Below, piece by piece: positions 11,693 through 22,500 of a DNA stretch of 64,000 nt; positions within the stretch are counted from its first letter, which is position 1, and each line of letters starts with the position of its first letter. Below the pieces are notes generated by a model. It saw only the letters and a list, made by a program, of their open reading frames with translations, ran no database searches and was not told where the DNA came from. Source of the stretch: Liopterus haemorrhoidalis (lineage: Eukaryota; Arthropoda; Insecta; Coleoptera; Dytiscidae); the NCBI GenBank assembly GCA_963971575.1, contig OZ020625.1, positions 21,690,474-21,754,473 of the forward strand. Reading direction: 5' to 3'. Both the position numbers and the translations under genes were made by a program.

Positions 11693-12530
11693 TTGATGTG
11701 AAGTGTGAATATTCACACATTTCAGGGTTTCGCAGGTATATAATAAGTGAAGGCGGTATGCTGAGTGTGTAGGACAAATTTTACTTTGTAGTAATCACGG
11801 CAAAATGAACGATATTTTTAAAATAATTTATCGTCTGTTAATCATATAATAAGACTGGTTATTAAATTTACGCCCATAAAAATTAAGTACAACATTTGTC
11901 AAAATATAACTAGAATTTTGACAAAATAATTTCAACATAATAAAAATGCAAAAAAAAAACAGAAAAAATAAAATTCACTCCGTACTCGAACTCGAAACCC
12001 TTCGTTTTCCAGCCAGTTTAAGAGTGCTCTAACGCATGTAGCCATCGAACGCCATGCATGTAAGTGTCTTACATTGGTATAACTTTTGTACTTTGTGAAC
12101 CAAAAACCACAAAAAATGCGTTATTTTCCAAAAACATAATCTGATCAAAAATTCCTGTTGTACTATTTCGGTTCACACCAATATACATTACTTAGAATTT
12201 TTTTAGATTTTTAGTTTAAACCATCTGGGCTACAGGGTGTGGGACAAAATTTTTTTTGCACATTTTTGGCAAAAATCGCATAAAAATAATTTATTTTGCA
12301 AAAATAAAAATTTGATCGTTAATCCACGTACTAAGGGCTTTCATTTGATACCCTACTCAGAATTTAAAAAAAATATTTTTGTTTTCGATGAGCACATATT
12401 TGTCTATATTTTTAGGGGGGAATGTTTTTTAGATGTTTTAGTATTTTTCCTATGTGCGGGTCAAAGAGTTGTATAAGCATGCCAAATTTCAACTCTCTAG
12501 GTTTAGCCGTTTGGCTACAATTTTTACCGA

Positions 12531-12564
<34 letters not shown>

Positions 12565-12611
12565 GACAAAATGACGGTATAAGGGTTTTTTGGTCATACC
12601 TACAAAACCCT
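11693..12611 (+). repeat. Rpt-A copy 3
   Basis: It starts with TTGATGTGAAGTGTGAAT, the GTGTGAATATTCACAC palindrome and AGGGTTTCGCAGGTAT. It ends with ATACCTACAAAACCCT. The tetranucleotide run near the right end (CAGACAGACAGACAGACAGA, about 12531-12562) is longer than in copy 1, as expected if it expands as a microsatellite. Confidence 0.75.
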
Positions 12612-12889
12612 AAAAATGCTTTGCCGTTATTTAAATTAAATATAGGTTGCCTGTATTTTAATAAAAGAAAAAAATTAAGGATATATCAACTGCGCATGCG
12701 CACATGTCAAATAAAGGAAAACTTTATTAAAAGATCAGTAGAACAGAGGTTGCAATAATTCTCTAATTATTATTTACATTTTATCCATTTTAAATTAATA
12801 TTTAGTTATACTGAAATGTTTACAACTTAAATTCGCATCGCACCATGTTTCGCTTCCAAATGCAAATGTTTTTAGAATGGATATACACC

Positions 12890-13120
12890 ATCTGTGGCGC
12901 AGCCTGGGGGGCGACGGGCCTGGGCCCCTCCCAGGACCAGCAGATTACATGGCGCTGCTCGGAGAGTTGAAGATAAAATTTGTTAATCACAAACAGTGGC
13001 GCAGCCAAGGGGGGGAGCGACAGGCCTGGGTCCCTCCCAGGACCAGCAGATTACACGGCGCTGCTCGGAGAGTTGAAGATAAAATTTATTAACCACAAAC
13101 AGTGGCGCAGCCAAGGGGGG
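12890..13120 (+). repeat. Tandem repeat, about 104-bp unit, just over two copies
   Basis: The block GTGGCGCAGCC recurs at about 12893, 12997 and 13101. Between them GGACCAGCAGATTACA and GGCGCTGCTCGGAGAGTTGA are repeated. Unusually GC-rich for this window. Open frames across it are just the repeat. Confidence 0.75.
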
Positions 13121-13596
13121 GGGTCATGGAGGGAAAATACTCTCCAAATTTCAAGTTTCTAGGCCCAGGGGTTCGGGCTAGACGGTTATGAGTCAGTCAG
13201 TCAGTCAGGAAATACATCACTTTCCAAATATGCTCCAACGAATTATATGAAGGGGAGCGTTGATTCTTTTTCCCCCTGACACATCGACTAAAATATTTGG
13301 CCAGTCAAATGATAAAACTGTTTTAAACAACTAATTACTCGATTCAGATAAGATAAAGTGGAAATCTGACTTCGGTATAACCTTCAGAATGTAATTTTAA
13401 AATTACACCTCCGACGTGAAATAGAGCAGAAATAGTAGAAATATAATAAAGAGAGTAGTTTTGGAGACAATCGTGACTAAAAATCGGTATTTGGTTTTAT
13501 TTTGTAGATAAATGTGAATATCAATATCTTCTTAGGTATATTTGAAATTATGATGTTTTACACACAAAAAGGACTGATATAAGTTGTACTGAACAA

Positions 13597-13990
13597 CAGT
13601 GCCGTATTCAGAGGGGGGGGGCGGCGCAAGCCCTTTCTGAAAGTCAAATGAAATGAAAATTTAACAAATTTATCATAATCGTACAGCAAAAAAATAACTT
13701 ATGTATTTTACAATAATACTAAGCTATATTTTATTATGATTAGTGTTGAAATTAACAGAAAATGCATAATATAATGTTATTTTTAGGTTTTCGTAGGTAT
13801 AATCAAGAAATGCTTATTCCGTCACATGAGTCTGTTCGTTCGGTACAAACTGTAGCCAAGCAGATGATTTAGAGAACTGAACAGAAGTAAGAGAAATATT
13901 GAGACTTCAAAAATATATCCCGCGAAAAATATAAATAAATATGTATTTATCGAAGAAAAAATCAAGTGAAAGTTTATGATAGATGGAACA
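13597..13990. repeat. Diverged repeat relics, including a Rpt-A end
   Basis: CAGTGCCGTATTCAGAGGGG at 13600 looks like one end of a hAT-type repeat with no partner seen. At 13782-13860, AGGTTTTCGTAGGTAT, then CCGTCA, TCTGTTCG and TGTAGCCAAGCAG follow the order of a reversed Rpt-A end, so this is an old decayed copy. Confidence 0.45.
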
Positions 13991-14317
13991 ATTACATTGG
14001 TTAATGTTCCGTATAAGTCCACCACGGACAACTCGTTAGAGAAACCGTGTATGCTAGTTAGAATGAGATTTGGCCCTGGCGAAGCACTGCCCCTTTCTTT
14101 CAAAATACAACATTTACGATTCACTTTATCATTTCCAATATTTTTATTCAAAACTGAAATCTAAATAAGTACTTGATAGTTATCCGTTTCGAAATCCAAG
14201 CAATTATTTAATAAGTGTTTGTTAACATTTAGCTCCTATTAACGTTTTTAAAGAAAAACTTGAATAATAAATTTTCAGTATTTATACGCTTTAAGTCACA
14301 TTTAAATGGTTTAAATG

Positions 14318-14400
14318 AGATTTATAGTATACTTATTTTGGAGAATATTAACATTATTAAAAGAGAGGATTCTCAAAAATATCAATATATTCGGACCTAC
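14318..14400 (+). repeat. 82-bp direct repeat, partner at 15757-15840
   Basis: AATGAGATTTATAGTATAC followed by GTATTTTG-like and AAAATATCA...ATATTCGGAC blocks occurs here and again just beyond the THAP-type copy 2. The two repeats bracket that element. They are too long and too distant from its ends to be a target duplication. Confidence 0.5.
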
Positions 14401-14454
14401 CAATTTTATGTCTGAAATGGAAAATTCCGTTTTTCGTCGCGTTCATGGGTGCTA

Positions 14455-15594
14455 AATAGGGGATAGGCATGATTTTTTTATTTTTTTTTATTATATTCCT
14501 CTTGTTGCATATAAACATAAAAAACAGTTTTTAATTTTTTTATTTTTAATTTGTAGGCTTAAAAAAATCATAAATGTATGTAGCGCGCGAAAACGACGTG
14601 TGACGTCATACCCTTCTAACTGACACATGACACTACTAGTCTACCCAGCGTACATTGGGTTACATGACGAAATTTCACTGGACAAAATTACACGGGACAA
14701 AATTACACAGAAGAAATTACACATAGACAGAATTACACATAGACAGAATTACACAGGGAAGAAATTACACAAGGACGAAATTACACATACGAAAATTACA
14801 CTAAGACAAAATTACACATTTAATTTACTTTAATTTACACATACGAAAATTTTCTTCTGTGTAATTTTGTCCCGTGTAATTTTGTCCAGTGTAATTCTGT
14901 CCTGACACCCGTACATAGTCTGTTGTGAACTTATTTGTTTGTATAACTTTTATAGGTTATGTAAAGTTAGAGTGATTTTAATTAAAATAAAGTTTAATTC
15001 TATAAAAACAATTTATACATGTTTACCGAATTAAATTTTATATTAAAATATATAAAATATGGAAGATCCAGGCCCCAGTACTTCGAAACATAGTCGAAAA
15101 TATTGTTTAGTACCAATGTGCACAAATAGTTCAATTAGAAATCCAAAAAAATAATTTATATCATTACCTGATGACGAAAAACAACAGAAAAGCTATGAGG
15201 CGAAATAAAACCGATATTTCAGAAAAAAGTAAACTTTATGTTTGTGAAGACCATTTTAATGTGAGTACATATATTTTATAAATTATTTTAATAATAAATG
15301 CGTGAAAAATTGTTTAAAAACAAATACTAAACTCTCAAACAATACAATATAAACACGTAAACATTATGTTTTGTCTGTATCTGTGACGTCAAACTCTTAC
15401 AGTCTCAGTCGTATCTACTCGGCAACCTTCGCGGCGTGGTCGGCTTATTTCAAATTTACAATATTTTAATTAAAAAATTTGGCTATAATATTAATTAAAA
15501 TGTGATTTTTGTTGTGTGAGGTGACATAACTAACATTAAAATATCAAAAAAATGTATTTTTAAGGAAATATAAATTTTATGCGTATCCCCTATT
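14455..15594 (+). mobile_element. THAP-type DNA element, copy 2
   Basis: The ends AATAGGGGATAGGCAT and ATGCGTATCCCCTATT are inverted (15 of 16 bases). On the plus strand, ATGGAAGATCCAGGCC at about 15059 opens a THAP-like exon with YCLVPMC, two in-frame stops, then RRNKTDISEKSKLYVCEDHF ending at a GTGAGT donor (about 15260). A MITE of 255 bp is inserted at 14656-14910. There is no DDE core, so it is a non-autonomous or decayed element. It is closest in sequence to copies 1 and 3 in this window. Confidence 0.65.
14656..14910. mobile_element. MITE built of repeated GACAAAATTACAC units, 6-bp target duplication
   Basis: It is flanked by GTACAT at 14650-14655 and 14911-14916. The two other THAP-type copies show the uninterrupted site. 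The ends are inverted repeats of nearly 57 bp: TGGACAAAATTACACGGGAC at one end and its complement at the other. The whole body is made of about 16-bp units of the form GACAAAATTACACNNA. Confidence 0.8.
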
Positions 15595-15840
15595 ATGTAA
15601 ATGTATTAAAATTGTATAAAGCATTTATATATCTTCACTATTTGCAAACAATCAATGATAAAACTTATTAGGTTAGTTTTAGCAAAAATTTTAGACGGAA
15701 AAAACTTAAACTTGCTAGACGTATATTAACAGGTACTAATAAGGAATTTGTACTTGTTTCTAATGAGATTTATAGTATACGTATTTTGAAAAACATTAAC
15801 TTCATAAATAGTTCCAAAAATATCAGTTATATTCGGACGT

Positions 15841-16480
15841 TCCTCGTATTAAAAACTGGTATTTCGCTGCCAACTACAGATGCATGAATGATTACTATTG
15901 GCTCCCCACTCTTACGGCCATGCCTTCTCGTTTCTAACGTTATAATATAATTCATTCTAAGCATACAAGCCTAATTGTGGTGGACTAATACGGAACATTA
16001 ACCATTAAATTTTTTTATCAACAAATAATGGAATTATTATTTGATATAAACATCAATATCCAACAGCAGGGGTGTCGAACTGATTTAGGTCGCAGTCTAT
16101 TTTACAAACGAAATGATAAGCAGTGACGGAACTTTAAATATCCCGAAGGGTTTATTGACATTTTTTTATAAAGGAGAAGAGAGTATATTTTACATTTTTA
16201 AATATATTTTTCCCCTAAATAAGCTCAAGTGATTTTGATTACCACTTCAGGGGCCACAAAAAATGAGGTTGAGGACCGTATGCGGCCCACGTGCCTTCGA
16301 AATTTAATTCGACTCTCCCTAAGACAAAATCCTGACTGTGCCACTGGCCATATGTAATGAAATAAAAATATAAATATTTATGTTATTCAAATTTATAAAC
16401 ATTAGTTTTTATTTTAATAAGATATGAAATAAATTATTAAATGATAATCTTTGACACTTTGAAGAAAAAGTATGCATGCA
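15841..16480. other. Intergenic region upstream of OBP gene 2, with a hAT-like MITE at about 16067-16320
   Basis: CAGGGGTGTCGAACTGATT at 16067 and a right end reading AATTCGACTCTCCCT at 16320 resemble hAT ends, with GCGGCCCACG near the right end. The target duplication is not clear. No gene was recognised in the remainder. Confidence 0.4.
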
Positions 16481-16483
16481 GAT

Positions 16484-16510
16484 TATAAAATCGGTCCTTG
16501 TAATTTCAGT
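16484..16510 (+). promoter_or_regulatory. Candidate core promoter of OBP gene 2
   Basis: TATAAAA at 16484-16490 is followed 24 nt later by TCAGT (16506-16510), the classic arthropod initiator. The first ATG follows at 16546, giving a leader of about 38 nt. The spacing is slightly short but the order is right. Confidence 0.5.
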
Positions 16511-16545
16511 ATAATAAACGCAGCTGTTCAATTTTGAGTTTTAAC

Positions 16546-19500
16546 ATGTATTCGAAATGTGTCATAATAATTCTACTTGCAGCTCTTTTGGTACGTATTT
16601 TTAATTAGAGTGTATGCCGCTTTTGTGATTACATCGGGACTCGGGGTTTTTGATTACAATGACCAAAAAAAAAAATATATATATATATACAGGGTGTTAG
16701 GTAAATGTATATATAATCCTTTATTTCCCCTCGACTATCGGTGTTTAGGGTATCCACTACAATTACAAACATATATCTCTTATCAACATCTCATCCAGTC
16801 ATATTAAACATACATCACATTTCATTACTTTACATTACAATTTTTACAATTTATTTTATTCTATTCTCTTCCCTTCCAACCATTTCTTCACCCCTCCTCC
16901 TATCTCCCTTCCTTCTTCCCCATATCCAGGTAACCTCAGCCCAAGGGCTCTCAGACGTCCCGGAAACACGGGATTGTCCCAGTTTTGAGGTCTTTAGTAA
17001 ATAAACTACGAACAACAGGTTCGTTTGAAAGAAGAAAAAGAAATATCCCAAATGAAGATGATGTGGAAATTAATGTACTTGCGTTTTTTGAGGCCAATCC
17101 CAGCCCGTGAAAGTTGCTCTCGAGAGTTACTCTCGAGAGTACTCTCAAGTGGACAGGCACCTTAACCAAACAGCTCTCGAGAGTACTCTCAGGATTTCGA
17201 ACACAGTTCGTATTTGGCGAGCTACTCTCGGAGAGGGTAAGAAGCACGTGTCCACTAGCGAGTACGTTGAGAGTAGTTAGCTCTCGGAGAGTAGCTCTTC
17301 ACTTTCTGCGAGTTACTCTCAGATGCCTGTCCACTTGAGAGTAACTGCTATCGAGAGGTTCTCGCCACTATTTGCTCTCAAGTGGACAGGCACTTTAATG
17401 AACAAGCGAGATATTTGCTGGGTCCACTAAAATATAACACCCTGTATAAAGATAAACTTAGACAATATTGCAATTTTTTTAAATTGTTATTGTTATCTAT
17501 TATTTTATAAAAAACTTATTTTGTAGTTCCGAAAAATGGATCCTTATAATTTTAATCACTCCTCAAATTATTTTTAGGTAGAAATCCAAGGAAGTAATCC
17601 ATTTAGAAAATATTCAAAACAGTACACAAAAGAATGTATTTCTGAAAGGCATACGAACGAAGGTAACACATTTCTTTTATAGGTATATAAATAAAATTGG
17701 AGGTTATACCTTTTTACTTGCCCGACCTTAATATATAAGGGGCTAGTATTGTAATCGCGAAAATTTTCGATGTCGAGATTTTGACTGATGACCACGTTTC
17801 ATGGTCCAGGGAATCCAAAAAACCTATTTTCGAAGTGCCGTCCGTATGTGTGTGTGTCTGTGTGTCTGTGTGTGTGTCTGTGTGTATGTGTGTCTGTGTG
17901 TGTGTATACACGATAACTCAAGAACGGTTCAACTTAGAGAATTCGTTTTGGTACTAAAAAATTCTCCTATTAAATGGGAAGAACCCTATTGTTTTTTATA
18001 AAGATCGTTTGAATATAAATGGGAGTTTACTCGTGTCGATTTTAAGATTTTTGCGAATATTTAGCAACATAACAATATTTCGAAAAAATTTATTGAACAA
18101 AAGTTACTATAAATGCAATAACTAATAACTTTTATTTGAGACGTTTTTTGATAAAACGAAAAATTTTGAAATTTTTTTGTAAAATTATTTAAGTCTTATT
18201 TTTTTCATATTTATATGTAACGTTTCCATGGTCATGATAATTAATTCGTAACAAGTAAACCTAGCCTTGGACAAAAATTTGTATAGAACATAATTTGATG
18301 TATTTTTGAAGATTTATCTAAATATTAAAAAATTTAATTAATTTTTTTTATTGGGAGGGCAAGTCTAGCGGAGGTTTCCCTTCGCCACTGGTTTAAATTT
18401 TTTCTCTCTCATATTTAGTTTCTACACGTTTCAGGTGATTATTAGACAATATCCGCAAAAAATCAATTTTTGTCTGTCTGTCTGTCCTAGATTCATGCAA
18501 GAACGGCTAGATATATTTTAACGAAATTTGGTACGATGATAAAGTAAATACACGATTCGAACATAGGTTATAAGGCATCTCAAAAATTTTATTCTAATAA
18601 AGTGATTTAAATAATAAGTAATTTTCCCTCTCCTAAGCTCCATAATTGCGGTCAGATTTGGGACAAGTACAACTAAAATGTACTTAAGTACTTTGGAAAA
18701 ACTGGACTTGAGTACACGTACGAGTACAATACTCATGTACTTCAAGCAGGGACGTAGCCAGGATTTCAGCTTGGGGGGGGGGGGGCAAAAATAACAAAAT
18801 ATTCTAAATTGGTCGGTACGACCTTAATTACATGGCTTGGGTAGAAAATAACAGCGTTCTAGGTCAGGGGTCGGCAACCTTTCAGTGACAAAGAGCCAAA
18901 TTTATATTGAAAAAAAAATGCAATAACATGGAAGAGCCGTAAAAAAATATATGCTATATTTAAGAAAAAAACGTAAAAATTGTTTATTTGTTTTAAAATA
19001 ATCAATTATTACAATAAATTAATATTTACTTATACATTTAGTTTGTGATACCTATTATAGTTGCCAGTATATTACAATATAATAATTTTTTTAATGGGAC
19101 GATTGCTCCTGTATAGTGTTTTATAAGACTTCAATATTTGGTGAATATTCAGTAATCTTTAACTTAAGGCAGCACTCTAGTTTCAGGTCAATAAGATTAC
19201 TTCTTAACTGACTCTTTATTAATTTCATATGTGAAAAGATTTGCTTACAGTAATATGTGGATACGAAAATTTCGGTAGCCAAAAAGCATAATTTTTTAAA
19301 AGATTGAACGATTCTGGAAGACGGTTCCAAGCTTCGAAAAGAACTTTATCTACATTTTGAAGATTGCGAATTTCGGTCCACTTATGCTGGGAAGATAAAA
19401 TTTACTTTTTTCTTTCTAAATTTTCCAGTTCAGAATTAAGTTTTAAGAATATATAATTCCATAAACCTTTGGATTTCAAATCCACTAATTGAAGGTGATA

Positions 19501-22500
19501 AATGTAATTGCTACATATCTACTTCATTTGGCTTTGTCAAAAAAGTTAGTGTAGCTTTATATTTTCTAAACTCTTTAAATCTATCTCGAAAAGCTTCTTT
19601 CATGTTAACAATAGTTTGTGCAAAAAAAATTGCATTAATAACATGTTTTTGTAAATTAATAAAATGTAAAAATGTCTTTGCACGTAAATCATTCACAAAT
19701 ACAGATAACTTTTTTCCGAAACAAATAATTTCTTCTAAAAGGGAATATGCAGTAACTCGGGGAATTACCGGGCGTGAATTGCACCGTAAAACATTCTGAA
19801 AAATACAAAACCTGTATAGTACAGGCAGAAAATTGAAAATTAAAAAATAGATTATATTAAAATAAAAACCAGCCAATTTTCAAAGAGCCACAAAATTTTC
19901 TAAATGAGCCGCAGGTTGCCGACCCCTGTTTTAGGTCTTTTGTGGTATATTAAATAATAACAGTCCGGTAAATTTATAAACTTATAACAACCTAAATTAT
20001 ATTTTATATAAGGTAAACTAACCAGGATTTAAACTATCCTGGAGGGAGGGGGGCAAATGCCCCCTATGCCCCCTCCCTGGCTACGTCCCTGACTTCAAGT
20101 ACTTATTTTCGAGTACAAGTACAAGTACTAATACGTCATCCGGTCATTTATCCGGATAAGTAAAAAAGTGATATGTATACACACTCGTATATATTTTACT
20201 TATAGGTTTAGCTATATGATAACAGCTGGTTAATCGTACATATATAATTAGCTACCGTGTGTTAGTGATTTTGTAACACTGTGACGTCATTTTTCCTAAG
20301 GTTCTCGTGATTGGCTAACTGGGAAACAGGGTGTTCCCTATTTGACTTGATTGACAGGTATTTTGCAGATGTATTCTCTAAGAATCTACGAATATAATTA
20401 CATAGAGAAATTTGTAGGATTTCGTAGGCATAAACAAGAAACTCTAGATACTCCTATATCATTTGACTGATATCAACAATATTTTAACTGCAAATAAAAT
20501 AACATATAAAAATGTCTAGGGTTTCGTAGGCATAAACAAGAAACTATATACACTGCTATATCCTTCGACAAATATGAATAATATTTTGCAATTTTATTTT
20601 CTTAGAATCTACAAATATAATTATTTACAGTAATATCTAGGGTTTCGTAGGCATAAACAAGAAACTCTTGACACTGCTATATCCTTTGACCAATATGAAC
20701 AATATTTTGCAGATATATTCTCTAAGAATCTACAAATATAATTACATACATAAATGTCTAGGGTTTCGTAGGCATAAACAAGAAACTCCTATATCCTTTG
20801 ACCGATATGAACAATATTTTGCAGATTTATTCTCTTAGAATCTGCGGATAAAATAACAAACAGAAATATCTAGGGTTTCGTAGATATAAATAAGAAACTC
20901 TAGACACTTCTATATTCTTTGATCGATATGAAAAACATTTTGCAAATTTATTCTCTAAAAATCTGCGGATAAAACATCGTATAGAAATATCTAGAGTTTT
21001 GTAGGCATAAATAAGAAACTGTAGACACTTCTATATTCTTTGATCGGTATGAAAAATATTTTGCAGATTTATTATTTAAAAATCTGTGGATAAAATAACT
21101 TATAGAAATGTATAGGATTTCGTGGGCATAAACAAGAAACCCTAGGGTACTCCTGTTTCCTTTGACCGATATAAACAATATATTGCAGATTTATTCTCTA
21201 AGAATCTACAAATATAATTACATACATAAATGCCTAGGGTTTCGTAGCCATAAACAAGAGACTCTAGATACTCCTGTTTCCTTTGACCGATATGAACAAT
21301 ATTTTGCACATTTATTCTCTAAGAATCTACGAATATAATTAAATAAATAAATGTCTAGGGTTTCGTAGGCATAAACAAGAGACTGTAGATACTCCTGTTT
21401 CCTTTGACCGATATGAACAATATTTTGCAAATTTATTCTCTAAGAAACTGCGGATAAAATTTTATATATAAATTTTTTGGGTTTCGTAGGCATAAACGAG
21501 AAACTCTAGACAAGCTTATATCCTTTAACCGATATGAACAATATTTTGCAGATTTATTTTCTAAGTATCTACAAATATAATTACATATAGAAATGTCTAG
21601 GGTTTCGTAGGCATAAATTATTTTTAGTTTTAACAATATAAATGTAATGTACTAAGTAAAAATGAATCATTTTCTCATCTTAAAAGTGAATAAATAATCT
21701 AACTATATAATTAGCAAGTGTCTGTATGTAGTGTCGGTAACATTATGACGTCAATTTTTCTAAAGTTCTCGTGATTGGCTAACTGGGGACACCCTGTTTC
21801 TTGATTGGCTGACAAGTGACGCCCTCTCCCGTGATTAGCTAACTGGTGATGTCCTGTCCCATGATTCGCAGACTGGCGACGAAATTAGAATACGTTAAAA
21901 AATAAAACCAAATACATATACAAACAATTGAAATTTTTATATTATAAATCCGTCATTGTTGACGGGTAATAACCTAGTTGTAATATAAAGAACAAAATTT
22001 TTATTTATTACATAAGTACATACATATATGTATATATATTATTAGGATTAGAACAAAAAATAATACTGTGAAATATACGAGATTAAAATGTGAATTTAGA
22101 ATTAGCCTTTAAGAGAATAAGTTTTTCAAAATTATCGTCACTTAGTGCATTTCTTCTTGGGGAATCTATTATAGATACAAAGGAAAATAACCTGTCGACG
22201 GGCACAGAAGAGGGCAAATATTTATTGCTTTTAAAGAAAAGTTTTTTTAAGATCTTGTAATCATTCAGCATATGGATATTTGTTCTTCTATCTTCCAAAT
22301 ATTTCAATAATAGGTGATAGGCATGTTTTTTTTTAAATTTTTATTATGTTCCTCTTGTTGCATATAAACATAAAAAACAGTTTTTAATTTTTTTTTTTTA
22401 ATTTGAAGGCGTAAAAAAATCATAAATGTATGTAGCGCGCGAAAACGACGTGTGACGTCATATCCTTCTAACTGACACATGACACTACTAGTCTAGCCAG

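Noticed and set aside
17801..18001. Open frames across (TG)n and (GTCT)n runs (also 17714-17911, 25794-26067, 27296-27573, 12412-12597, 45431-45667)
   Set aside because: Low-complexity frames created by microsatellite runs; no coding character outside the run.
20357..21617. Array considered as CRISPR-like
   Set aside because: Units are contiguous and about 121 bp with no unique spacers; the host is a eukaryote.
20948..21636. Three minus-strand frames with similar proteins
   Set aside because: They are the 121-bp satellite read in one frame; 121 is not a multiple of three, and stops break them every unit or so.
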